NCBI GenBank assembly: GCA_021234155.1
Contig: JAJEKV010000027.1
Location: 3,493,623 to 3,557,622, forward strand
Length of the DNA: 64,000 nucleotides
Reading direction: 5' to 3'
From: Isoetes taiwanensis
Lineage: Eukaryota; Streptophyta; Lycopodiopsida; Isoetales; Isoetaceae
Positions 1-10,599 of the stretch are shown here, piece by piece. The first letter of the stretch is position 1. Each line of letters starts with the position of its first letter. The translations under genes and the position numbers were made by a program. The notes below the pieces were generated by a model, which had not been told where the DNA came from, did not search any database, and saw only the letters and a list, made by a program, of their open reading frames with translations.

Positions 1-544
1 CGCAAATCAGTGCTGCGTTAAAGCTCAGTTCGTGATCTGTGCAAGAAATAACACTGAAAGTCGTAATCTAGTTCCTCTGTGGTGTTGCCACTCTCTGGCT
101 TCCCCAAATGTTAAAAGTTGCTTCATGGGAGTAACTAACCAGGAATGCGTCAACCATCTGATGCTTTGATTGATCTAAAAGTGCAAACTAAAAGCGACAT
201 GGTTGTAAAATCTATCTTGAGATTGTAAGTGCACAACACCTGACGTTTCTCTCACGATTTTGAGCAGATTTCTCATAACTGCTATGGCGATTCTGGCATT
301 CTGAGCTCAAACACCTGATCTTTCTCTTAATAGCTTCCGTGGAGAAACATGCCTATCTGTTAGACCTAGTTTAAGCTTAAAAAGCTTAAAGGGAATTTTC
401 TTTCCACCAGTGATTTCCCTGCAGAATACGGGCTTTCAGGCCGTTTCAAGGTTAGTTAAATTCGTCCAAAATTTCTATGGAAGTGAAAACCCCTAAAGTC
501 TTTGCCGGACACAAAGATTTGGAATATCTTAATTAAAAATTTAC
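1..544. other. Intergenic, no recognisable feature
   Basis: AT-rich sequence without a long frame or a motif I recognise. It lies downstream of the decayed kinase on the minus strand and could include its former 3' end or UTR, but nothing in it shows this. Confidence 0.5.
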
Positions 545-1316
545 AAATGCCATGCCAGGGCGTCTGGAGTGTAGCAGACATGACTTAGATGGGTATTCTT
601 CCCTGCAGCATGTGTCAACAAAGGATGTTGCAGGACGTACATTAAGATTATGCAAAACGCAAAGAAAAAGTACATCACCACTTCGCTTTAGTTCCATTTA
701 CCGAATTGCAAGATCCACAAACTTAAATGGGAAAACCCTTCCCCTCTCAAGGCGGTAACAGCTTCTGCAAGTGTTGCACCTGCTAGATCTAAAATGCTTC
801 TCCCTGCCACAGTTCTAGCATTATTATAAGTAATACCATTTATTTAGGCAAGATCTCCAAGAGGCTTTCTGGTGCTGTATATAACTTAATGGTGTGCCAT
901 CTCTGTCAAGCAACCTGCTAAGACCAAGATCTGCAACCTTGGGGCTGAATTTTTCATCCAATATTCTGAGGCTTCAGATCTAAGTGTAGAACAATATGGT
1001 GCTCATGTAGACGGGACATCCAAAATGCAACACCTATAATGATTTTTGTTTCAAAAATCAATCTGTCTAATGAACACTTCACCATGAATTTATACACACC
1101 AGAATCAATTTGCTTTTTTCTCTGTGTAGTAGTCAAGAAAATCAACAAGGTTCTAATGAAAGTCAACAAGATTCTGATGATGAGTAACTGACATCTCGTG
1201 CTAAGAATCTCTAATTCATTTGTCAACCTGTTTAATTGGACTGCTATTCAGTGTCAGTTTTGGTCTATCCTGTGTAAACATTAGCAAAAACTCCTCCACC
1301 AAATTTTTTACCTGAA
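545..1316 (-). pseudogene. Receptor-like kinase domain relic
   Basis: Decayed Ser/Thr protein kinase domain of the plant receptor-like kinase type, read on the minus strand across several frames. The glycine-rich ATP loop appears as FGGGVFANVYTG near 1272-1307, with the normal G-x-G-x-x-G partly altered. Next comes NELEILS and a duplicated HQNLVDF segment (alphaC to beta4-5 region, about 1130-1226). Then KFMVKCSLDRLIF matches the usual EFMPNGSLDRLIF, and the catalytic loop HLDLKPQN lies near 960-985. One base further on the frame shifts and continues as LDEKFSPKVADLGLSRLLD (about 890-957), with DLG in place of the metal-binding DFG. A weak RRPGMA-like subdomain XI remnant lies near 545-620. 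No signal peptide, ectodomain or transmembrane segment is visible. The HLDLKPQN form is typical of lectin/S-domain and LRK10-like receptor kinases. Two or more frameshifts and in-frame stops mark it as dead, unless some shifts are sequencing errors. Confidence 0.85.
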
Positions 1317-2470
1317 TTTTTTAGTCATAGCTTCTATCTCAGAGTATGCAAACTCCCTTAGCCCTTATTATTCCGAGATCAACATCCCCAGATGGAGCAT
1401 TGGAACTTTGGATCTTTTATGCTTGAAAGAACAAAATACATTCGAACTTAACTTCTCCCTGCAATTGCACCAACTGAAGTAGGTTTGGGTGTAAGACTTA
1501 AGTAACAAGTACAAATATGTATGCAAAATCTTTCTTATAAGCAGTATATATTCTGGAACCAAGTTCCGGATCCAGCAAGGGAGTCGGTTAAAGAGAATTG
1601 TACTTTCAAAATGCTTACCTTACCTTACATATAAAATACAGAAAAGGACTATAAGGATTTAAATCTTCTATCTTTTAACTCCAAAAACTCATGCAGGTGC
1701 AACTTAGGTTGCGTTCTTATATTAGTAGCAACTTGCCACTACCAGCATGCATATTGCTGCACTTGAACACAACCATAATCTCCAACCATCAATTCAGATA
1801 GGAAGTATAGGAGCATTAAACATAGAGCCTAGAGTACAGCGAAGTGTAAAGTAGTTTCATCTACAAAAACGCATACGAGCAAATGAAGCACTTAGTGTGA
1901 AAAAACTGGGCGTTTTTCTTTCTGTTCCCATTGTCAGTCCGACGAGGAGGATGAAGTGTACTACTATACTATCTATGCTCAGCTGCTTCCTGACGCGCCA
2001 CATCTAGTTAAGAAGGTACTCATTCAGTTAAACCATCTACTTATGGGTAATTAAAAATCTTAGGTTTAAGGAAGGTATAAACCTTGTTCACTCGTGGTTT
2101 CAAGAGAAAATCGCTTGGCTTGCTAGTTTTATGCTGTCACCTTCTTAGAAATACATAAAAGGAATTCCTTAAGAGCCCGAGATCGATTTGGTTTTCTATG
2201 GAAATCAGGAAAAAGACAAAGTTTTATATGGAAATCAGGGAAGCCATCCATAGGAGTCTAAGCAGCAGTGCATCTTGATGCTTATTGAGTCTGGAAAGAT
2301 GCCCAGAGTGTGACAGTCAAGGAATATTATAATTTCTGCAATATCTAAGCTACGTCATACTGAAGGAGGAACTAGAAAGTTTTTGAACTAGTAGGCCTAC
2401 CTAAGCTAAAGCAATGAAAGCTCATAATGCTTCATTTGCTCGTATGGGGTTAGAGAGGCCCTTTGGCAAG
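1317..2470. other. Intergenic, no recognisable feature
   Basis: AT-rich. It carries only short chance frames. A minus-strand frame at 1368-1562 has no family resemblance. It separates two gene relics on the same strand. Confidence 0.5.
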
Positions 2471-3050
2471 TTAGTCATTAGGTAGATGAAACTGCTTAAC
2501 TAAAGGAATTACTCTGTATGCCAGTGAAGGCACCACAGATGTAACTATAGAAATTAGAGACTCTGCTGTACTCAAGTCTCTATGCTCAACGCTTTTATAC
2601 TTCTCATTTGTCAAAATCTGCAAGTCCATTTGGTCTGCCAAAAATATGGATAGAGCATTTGTCGTCGGTTTTATTGGGATCCATTCGCCATTATGCTTGA
2701 TTTTCAAGCCAGAGACTTGGTTTTGGAGTGAGATGCTGATGCCTCCTGGATATGGATCATATGAATAATAGAGTCTCTTGTCTTCAAAGGACAAATCAAA
2801 GAATTGCTGCACTGCTTGCATCATTCTGCTGACACATGATTAATAACCTGCAAACACATAATACATTAAAGATCAATACTTAGACCATGTTTATGTGAAG
2901 CTGAGGGACTCACCTGGAAGAAACCCCATGTTCCACAAGCCTCTCCAATTGCTTATACCGCGGCAGAATGGTCTGAAGTATGAAGTCTTGCAAGATCAAT
3001 AACTGGAACTTGAGGAGTGTTAGAGGATTCTACTATGCCCTCAATTGTAT
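2471..3050 (-). pseudogene. 2-oxoglutarate/Fe(II) dioxygenase relic
   Basis: Remnant of a plant 2-oxoglutarate-dependent dioxygenase (DOXC/flavonoid-hydroxylase-like superfamily). Exon 1 reads VPVIDLARL...AIGEACGTWGFFQ on the minus strand, with one in-frame TAA just before AIGEACG, and ends at a CAG|GTGAGT donor (last exon base 2914). A 66-bp intron (2848-2913) ends in TTTGCAG. Exon 2 starts at 2847 with VINH, the classic conserved junction of this family. A small indel near the expected HGVS shifts the frame, which reopens at 2824 as MMQAVQQFFDLSFEDKR. The frame then jumps to GGISISLQNQVSGLKI and GEWIPIKP...YKSVEHRD, which carries the distal facial His. About 110-130 residues of the core, normally including most of the substrate-facing region, are missing. 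The frame stops early after SLAYRVIPLVKQF. The former substrate cannot be told. A TATATAAG box upstream (near 3070-3078) fits the old promoter. Confidence 0.88.
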
Positions 3051-3633
3051 GCTTATCTTTGTGGTGGTTTGCTTATATAGGCTTTAAACCAAGCTTTGAG
3101 TGACACGTTCAAGGCAACACATTTCTACAGGATTATGCAACATGGCTTAGTAGATATGCTTCTGTATACTGTATAATATCATTAGCTATGCAATGTATTA
3201 TGTCATTCACTGTGTAAAGGTATCAATGCTAGTTTCTGTGTTTATAGGAAACATATCAGGTTCATATCAACTGGTTGTCCTTGAAATGCCTTAACTGACA
3301 TTGGATGTAATTGTTGAAATTGATGTCCCACTTTCCATGACGTGGATTTACTGTAAACTTGTAAACTGGTAATAACTTCATAGAGTATTTGTCTGGAATA
3401 CCAGGTTCATTTTATGGCCTGCATTGATGCGAATCTTTCTGGTGCCGCTCAGGCTTTGTAGCTTGCTCGATGCAAACGTGCATTCTAACTTTTGAAACGT
3501 GTTTCCGGATTGACAAGATACTTTCAGAGCCATGTATCTCACATTATACGAATTTCCTAGCATTTCATTTTCGTGGTTTTCGTAAGAATGCCAAAAAATA
3601 ATTGTTTAAAGGGAAAATTCCAAATATACCCCT
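3051..3633. other. Upstream/intergenic DNA, no gene seen
   Basis: AT-rich sequence 5' of the dioxygenase relic. A TATA-like TATATAAG lies at about 3070-3078 on the minus strand. The minus frame at 3378-3563 shows no family features. Confidence 0.45.
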
Positions 3634-3649
3634 CAAGTTTACAAATATT
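3634..3649. repeat. Target-site duplication, left copy
   Basis: CAAGTTTACAAATATT, identical over 16 of 16 bases to 5174-5189. Removing the 1524 bp between the copies joins two halves of a continuous sequence (…TACCCCTCAAG…ATATTCCAAAAATACCCC…), as expected for an insertion. Confidence 0.85.
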
Positions 3650-5173
3650 TTTTTTTTTTAGGGTACGAAGTTATGATTTTCTATTAATAAAAAGTGGTCC
3701 AAGACCTTATTACAAAGTGGCCCAAATGGCCTTATAGGAAGAAGTAGCACATGGTCACCAGATAGGAAGCATCGGCCATAAAAAAAGCAAATTATCGCTA
3801 AGAAAGCACCATATAATAATGTCAGTGGTAATTGATTGAAGCACCTTCAACCTCTTCCCTATCATTTACAAGAGGATATAAGCCTCTCCTCTCGTCTCAT
3901 CCAGTACTAAGGGACTTGGTCCTCTTCCAACCATATCAAGTACTATGGGAAGTCCGCTACATTAATGGAGCCCTACTAGAAACATGCATCCGTGACTATG
4001 AAGCATACTCCAAATATATTCCCCGAAGCATAGATTTTTCAAAGATGGATAACTTGACTAGAAGTGCACTCTTAAAAGTTCACTCTCTTCCTCCATCCAT
4101 AATACTATAGGAGATGTAAACCCTTTCCATCCAGACATTCCCGCTAACTTGAAGCATGCCCCAAAGATTAAAGCAAAAAAAATACATTATTGCACTAAGG
4201 AGAACTCCCTCCATCTTCTCATAAATGAGGTACTACGAGTGGTTCTCAAAGGATGTACATCAAACCCAAGCGCCCACCACTTCACTTTTTGCAATCGCCT
4301 TCAACCTCTTCCTTGCAAGAGAAGTACTACAGACCATGGCCCGATTCCTTGAACAAAACAAAGGGAAGTTACTCACATTTCCTGCAATCATAGGTACTAC
4401 AGAGAACGCCTCTTTCATTCCTAGAGAGCATTACCATAAGTCTGCCTCCTAGCCAAATATCAAGTAATCCCCAAAGAAGCCATGACATCCTCACTACAAA
4501 TAAAAAAAGAGCCGGTAAAATCATAGGTCTCCCCGCCCTCAATTCAACCGCCTTTTTCTCGCATTGTTCCAACAAGCCATGCCTCCCCCTCTAGCTGGGA
4601 TAGAGGAGGGGAAAGATGCACACGAACAGCATTAGGCAAGCAATACAGAAGATCCGATTACCATTTTATCTTTCCTAACTGCAGTGAGTGCAACCTAGAG
4701 ACTGCAATGAGTGCGAAATTTAAAAAAATGCTGAGAGGGTCTTTCGTCCCAAAAGCGGTACATGGCATACTCAAATCTGAAAAACCAAGTCTATTATCGC
4801 TTATATGCCCTAGCATCGAAAGATCGCACCCATATGAGTTCATAGGTTCTAACCCACCAAGAATCTATGGAGCACATGCTGCATGCTAGCCTATTTTCTG
4901 CCTAAATAGCAAAACTCTCATGGCAAAAACACAAAGCAACCCTTACCAAACCACAACTTGTTGTTAAAGAAGAGAAGATTGCAAAGAGCGCCATAATCCA
5001 ACCAACTCCCCTGCGTAAAGACCCAAATGGAGAGTGGTAATAGAAGCCCCGCGCTCGATAAGGGCCTCTACAAAGCGTATGCCTTTGGTCAGCCGCTTCC
5101 AAATCAGCCTCCAGCCACTTGAGAGCTCACAAAGGTTTCTCATGGCCTAGCATGGGGTAGCTCATCCGCTCTC
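3650..5173 (-). mobile_element. Retroposed insertion with poly(A) tail (processed-copy-like)
   Basis: A 1524-bp insertion bounded by a perfect 16-bp direct repeat. Its left edge is a run of ten T, so on the minus strand it ends in a poly(A) tail. A long variable-length target duplication plus a terminal oligo(A) is the hallmark of LINE-driven target-primed reverse transcription. The insert is therefore either a processed gene copy, a SINE/LINE fragment or a retroposed non-coding transcript, transcribed originally on the minus strand. I do not recognise the inserted sequence. The plus-strand frames at 3832-4110 and 4225-4452 share one frame separated by a few stops, which is curious but lies antisense to the inferred transcript. 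No L1-type reverse transcriptase is visible. Confidence 0.75.
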
Positions 5174-5189
5174 CAAGTTTACAAATATT
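5174..5189. repeat. Target-site duplication, right copy
   Basis: Second copy of the 16-bp CAAGTTTACAAATATT duplication flanking the retroposed insertion. Confidence 0.85.
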
Positions 5190-6627
5190 CCAAAAATACC
5201 CCTAGAAATAGGGTGTTTAGCTCAAATGGCAATAACTTTTTTATGATCAATCAACTAAAAAATTATCCTTCATAAATCTTATAGATATGAGTGAGAGCTA
5301 TCCAATAGCAGTAGAATCGTCAAAAACGGAGTTGGAATCTCCAAGTTATAATGTTTTAAGTAAGTGCTATAAAAAATGACATAAATGAGCATAACTTGTG
5401 AATTTCAACTCCGATTTCGATGAATTTGATGTCGTTCGGAAGGTCTTCTCCTGATCTATAATGTTTGTGAAGATAACTTTTGCATTTGAGGAGCAACAAG
5501 AACTCTATTACCTTTTTTCCAAAACTGCTCTTCATTTGGAGGGTATTTTTTGGAATTTTCCCTTGTTTAAATACACGTAAAGTTTGGTTAGGGTTCATTC
5601 TGGCCAATCCGCCAATGAGCTGCCACCACGTGTCATATATTCTTGGAATATCCCCTTCTTTGCATTCTAAGTTTTTACTCGACATACTGCTTGCATTCCA
5701 GATTCTTACTTGCATTCTAAGATTTCTACCTGCATTTTGACTCGCATTCTGCTTTCTTGTTTTAATTTTACAGAACATTACGCTGGCAAATTGCCAATAA
5801 TTTTTTTTGGGCTAGAAATAGCTGGCGGCGATTTTCCGTCAGGAAATTCTTGTCCCAAAAAAACTTCCGAGCACGAAAATTTGACCCGGCAGAAATTACC
5901 TCTTCCCAAATTTCAACCACCTTCCTTACTGAACAAATTTTTAACAAGTGAAAACCTCTGTCAATGTTGCCTAGGCGTTTTTGGGCGATTTTGCCACACT
6001 CTGCTTTCGCACAGGCCCAACGCCCAACCGCCTCCATACTCTATTTTTGCACGTAAAAATAGGGTAGGCGCAATTCTGCCATGTCTGCCAGTCATACGCT
6101 GACACGTGGCACATCTTCTTTTAACGAATGTTGGACGCTATTTTTTCTCGCGGATGGCCAAGTTTTTACTGTGCATTCTGGCCAAGTTTATTGCCGCGTC
6201 TCGGCACTGTTTCCATCCCGAAATTTAGACTAAGGTGTAGTTTCTGTATACAAGAGGCTTCCACGACCATGCCTGCACAAGAAGCCTCCATAGTCGAGGA
6301 AGCAAAAGCAGAGGGCTATTGCATGAAGCTGCCATCCATGGTTGCGTCAATGCTGATAAAGATCCGACATAGAACCGAGCAGTTAATTGGCATAGCAGCA
6401 TAGACAATGGCATAGACATGACCAGGCGGCCATAAACAGAACTTCCTTACTCTTGCTTGTTTTTATGCCCTTTTTTTCCCTTCAGTGCCACAGGTAAATA
6501 ATGACCTTTCGGCTTGAATCTGGCTGCAGCAGATTTATGAGAAAGGAAAATCCAATGAAAAACTTTGGAAAGAAAAACTAGAAGCAAAAAACTGCTCCTC
6601 CAGAACGGTTAAAATTTGAAGCTGGTT
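5190..6627. repeat. Diverged dispersed repeat, related to 41.05-41.13 kb
   Basis: Mostly non-coding. On the minus strand the part near 5600-5745 reads as repeated GAATGCAAG motifs, then GGATATTC, a CACGTGG and a CTCATTGG(C)GGAT motif. The same order of motifs occurs on the plus strand at about 41055-41130, so the two are diverged copies of one dispersed element. Several GAATGC-type steps between 5660 and 5750 form a degenerate short tandem repeat. No terminal repeats could be fixed. Confidence 0.5.
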
Positions 6628-6772
6628 GAAATTTCATTGGGTAATTTTCATGAGAATAAAATTTTCATGAGTCGTGGCTCTGCCACTCGCGGCCTGCCAG
6701 GTTTGCTGATGGCCGCCAGAAAACTTCATCACAAAATTTTTTCCTCATGAAAATTACTCCTTCCGAAATTTA
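6628..6772. mobile_element. Small foldback/MITE-like inverted repeat
   Basis: Arms 6628-6668 and 6731-6772 are inverted copies: GTAATTTTCATGAG on the left, CTCATGAAAATTAC on the right, with AAATTTC/GAAATTT and AAAATTTT on either side. Arms are about 40 bp with a 60-bp loop. There is no coding capacity. It fits a miniature inverted-repeat element; no clear target duplication was found. Confidence 0.6.
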
Positions 6773-8232
6773 TCGTGGCAAAGCCGCAAACAATTCTTTG
6801 TTTCAAACTTATGCAGTTGGCCCAGTAACGTCCACATTGCACATGCCGTGGGATCATTTTACCCTTGATTCGACAGATGAACAAACGCTTTGGAAAATGT
6901 GCAACCTACGACACTCCCAGATTGACCATAATAGCCAACGAGACCCCAGATGAAATGCCTTCTGCTTAGCTGAAACCCATGCAACTTGGTAGAATGCTAA
7001 GAGAGTAGATTGGCTATCCAGTGTACGATTGAATAAACCTTGTAGCTGAGACCATTAATGCTTATTAAAGTTTGATAGTTTGTTTGGATGCTTGACATAA
7101 TCTTTAGTTCTTTAATTCTGTACATACATAGGACAATGAAATCCACATTCTGTCACATTATTAATCCTTCTAGCAATAAGCTGAAAAGCCTTCAAGGAGG
7201 TTATATTGCATTAAGGAACTGAATTCGCAGCTGATGAGCGTTCAACCTTTATATAAACACGTAGCCGCCAGTCTCAAGAGGACATTGGATCTAAACAAAT
7301 AGGCTAAGAATCTTCTATAGCATAATTATCATGCCAAAGACTAAAGCTAAAGTTCAAATTGGAAGTGGCAATGTGACAAACAAGAAGCTAATTCATGTGG
7401 CAAGGAAGATTAATAAAAAAATTAACTGCTAAGTTTTTGGAAAGTAGCGGCCTTAAAATTCTCAATGCAAAGAACTCAAGAAGTCTAGTGGAGAAGAAAG
7501 CAAGTTTGAAGGTAGAAAAGCCAATAGTTTTGTGAGAAGGAATATCTTGATGGCTGCAACTTTAAATGCATTTATGGTGCAATTTTCCATGAGGATACAA
7601 AGCCGTATATTTATTGTGCAGCACATTACATGCTAATGACATGGTTTACATGCCTGGATTTTGTTATGTGAAGGAGATAATCTAAAAGTTACATGCAAGC
7701 TAGTAGCGAAAGAAAAGGATGACATCTATTATAATGGAACATTATGGACTATCATGCTTGGTTCCTGCATATTTGATGTTGACATTGTCATGATGGAGAT
7801 CAGGTACAGTGGGATCTAAATAATGCTGCAGCTTTTCTGTTATTATCAGACATCTTAGCTAGGGGCAAGTAAAAACAAAATGTTAAGGGGCAGTAAAAAC
7901 AAAATGAATATTCTTATATATGCATCAAATGTGGCTGACACTTGGGGATATCCACAACACGGCTGACAACAAGGGTTGTGACTGAGTCATTGTTTTCTTG
8001 CTTGGAAGTTGTAATAACATGCTTCATTGGCACATGATATATATATGGAATAAATATGTTTGATGTAATGGTTATGTGATAACATATTTTAGTCCAAAGT
8101 GAGTCTATAGATAAAGCAAACACTTTATTCGACATTTTATAATTGCCATTGTAGATCATTGCCATCAATAGGCTCATAATCTGATACAAAAAAAAAGTAT
8201 GTGTCGCTTTATAATAGTATTGGAAGAATGAA
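6773..8232. other. Intergenic, AT-rich, no gene seen
   Basis: Only short frames. A basic 34-codon frame starting at 7331 (MPKTKAKVQIGSGNVTNKK) is too short to assign. No repeat structure is evident by eye. Confidence 0.45.
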
Positions 8233-8254
8233 AGAATAGAATAGAATAGAATAG
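8233..8254 (-). repeat. (AATAG)n pentanucleotide repeat
   Basis: About four units of AGAAT/AATAG. The same pentamer forms the 3' tail of the LINE at 21.8 kb, so this may be another LINE tail in minus orientation. However, the adjoining bases lack the shared GTCCA motif, so this is unproven. Confidence 0.6.
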
Positions 8255-9520
8255 TATGAAAGGAATAACGTGCAATTCTAATCCTCTAGTGCAAATTATT
8301 AACATAGTTGTAACCAATTGAAATTGTGACTTGACAAAGTGTAAAGATGGATGAGAACAAGAACACAAGTAGCCAAGGAGCTGAACAAAGCTAATACACA
8401 TTTATCTAAAACCTGTTAAATTGCAAATAAAAGCGAGTTACAATTGTACCACAACTACACTCTCCTTTCTATTCGATCCTCTAGTGGCCTTCTGGGCTTG
8501 GAGCTTACACCATGTTAAGCAAGCTCATGACATCCTTTGGTGTGGTAAGGTTCTACCCCTTAAGCTAATGTGGCATAGTTGTTATGCAGGTCCAATCATC
8601 ATGCTAACACCTTCCGTATTAATTTTCCGAATACTATTTCTTCAACGTTATAATGAAGTGAACATTGATTGGACTTCTGGATTTTCTTCAACCATAGTCC
8701 CTAAAATCTTGTGCTTGAAGTGAAGGATATTTTTAATTGATTTATATTGTATGCTCTTAGCTTTCTTGATAGAGGTCAGTTTAAATAAAATTCCTCTGCT
8801 ACATTCTCTTTTGAGACAGTTCTTTCTTTCCTAAAAATAGGTTCATAAGAATATAAATAAATTCAATGCCATATAATTTACGTTGATGTTTCTCAATTGT
8901 TTGAGCTCGTGTATTGTCCGACTTAAATATGAATTCCCACTAAGGCATCTAACCTACCACAAGAGAACCCAACCTAGATACGTTATAGCTTGTATTGCCC
9001 TGCTCAAGTTCTATAAACATTAGATTTTCTCCATTTGCATTACTCCTATATAATATGTCCTAAGTAGACTTGTAAATGGAGCCATGATGGGTCCAAAAGC
9101 ATGTTGCCAATGTAGTAGTCCGCAAAAACTATAAATGAAGCATATGCGCAACTAAAGTGGAAATAGTATCAAGCAAAAATTGGTTGTATCCCCAATGCAA
9201 TGCAACCAACCCTCCTGTTATCTTCCTTCCGTCTTCAATTTTAAATATGTGTAAAAGATTTTTCTTGTCTGTCACCTAGCCCATGACCTAATACCAGCAC
9301 TGCCAACCTTTACCTCAAGCCTGCCTTACCGCTAGTTTTTAATTTTTCATTTATTTTTTTTCTAAAGGCACGTGTCTCTCTCAGGTTTTCTCCTGGGGCA
9401 GAAATATTAGCTTCAAATATAAATTGAAACTAACTTATATATTGATAAGGCGTTCGAAACTTTGCCTATATATTCATTTCTAGTACTATGCATATAGGAC
9501 ATAGTTTATTTAGCTCTAAT
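8255..9520. other. Intergenic, no gene seen
   Basis: AT-rich with a plus frame at 8421-8723 of 100 codons that resembles no family I know. The right part may be the 3' UTR of a 5'-truncated LINE ending at 9570. Confidence 0.4.
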
Positions 9521-9570
9521 AGAACCTTTGTGGACAAAAAAACTCATTTCTATTCTATTCTATTCTATTA
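9521..9570 (+). mobile_element. LINE 3' end with (TTCTA)n tail
   Basis: The sequence runs GTGGACAAAAAAACTCAT directly into four to five TTCTA units (9548-9570). The 3' end of the 21.8-kb LINE on its own strand reads GTGGACGATAAAATCAT followed by (ATTCT)n. The shared GTGGAC-A-rich-CAT block followed by the same pentamer indicates a 5'-truncated copy of the same or a related family in plus orientation. The 5' limit is unknown. Confidence 0.6.
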
Positions 9571-10116
9571 TGACTAAGATTTAATCTCTCGATAATGAAT
9601 AGATGTTGTATGTATAATTTGATCTGTGGAAGGACATGATGTATACAATAACAATAATTGTTGGTTTACGACATGCTGGAACATGCCAAACTAGGTCAGC
9701 AATGGCGGCCTGATTCTTATATCTCTGCTGCATTTATAATCTAGTTTCGGATGAAGATTCCCTGGTAAATAATGGTATTTCTCAAAAACAACGGATAAAT
9801 GTTAAAAGTTTGGGCCCATAATAAAATACCTGCACAAAGGAAATCGAGTGTACCCGAGGCTCTATGTTAAACGTTTTCGTACGTAGAATATCTGCAAGGA
9901 CATGACTGAGGATTTGGCATTGGTTTCGTGAGGCATGTTATAGCCAACCGCCCTGAAGCAAGATCTGCAAGGACATGGAGTGAGGATTTGACGTTGGTTT
10001 TATGGATGCCTAGATTTCTAAGTCCTGGAGCAAGATGGCGATCCTGAATGCTTCTTCACTCCACCACTAAACTCGAATATGGACATGGGCTATAACGGGC
10101 GCGTGAATCGAAGTCC
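9571..10116. other. Intergenic, with a short internal duplication
   Basis: Near 9890-10030 a phrase of about 60 bp (…CTGCAAGGACATG…TGAGGATTTG…TTGGTTT…) occurs twice, making a short degenerate tandem duplication. Nothing else recognised. Confidence 0.45.
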
Positions 10117-10492
10117 GGATCCGGGTGTTTCCGGACTTTTTGTGGTGTTTCGCCACCGCTTATCACCCATCATGCACTTCACAGCTTTTAAGCCCGTAAT
10201 CAACCTGCTTTTAGGTCATTTTTGCTTGATCCGCCTCTATCCGGAAGCTCAAATCACTTCCTCTCTTCATCAAACTAGTGTTAAAGAGGAAGACAAAGCG
10301 ATTGGAAGGGCTTTTGAAGCATTTCAAGCCGCCCAGGGAGCCGCAAGAAGGATCCACCAAAGATTTTGACTGGCCCGCTAGCTGCGCTTAGTTTTGGCCG
10401 TAAATACCACTTTTTGGCCAAAACACCACTTCCAGCATTGGGTGTTTCGACGCCCGTGAACACCATAGGCAAATTGTCCAAACACCGGATCC
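10117..10492. mobile_element. MITE-like element with ~38-bp terminal inverted repeats
   Basis: The left end GGATCCGGGTGTTTCCGGAC (10117-10136) and the inverted right end GGATCCGGTGTTTGGACA (10492-10475) match, and both continue into TTTG…TGGTGTT. Length is about 376 bp, with no transposase. A GGGTGTTTGG-type end is common in plant MITEs of hAT or PIF/Harbinger origin, but the target duplication is not clear, so the superfamily is open. GC content is above that of the flanks. Confidence 0.55.
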
Positions 10493-10599
10493 CTGACCGA
10501 CTTATTTCTGGCCATAACCATCTTTTTTAAAAAGGTTGGTTCAGCTGTAACTTAATCGAATGATCAGCATATGTACCTCCTTTTGGAAATTTGTAACGC

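Noticed and set aside
8233-9570. AATAG and TTCTA repeats as inverted ends of one element
   Set aside because: They are inverted pentamer tracts, but neighbouring sequence does not match as inverted repeats. The right one is better explained as a LINE tail.
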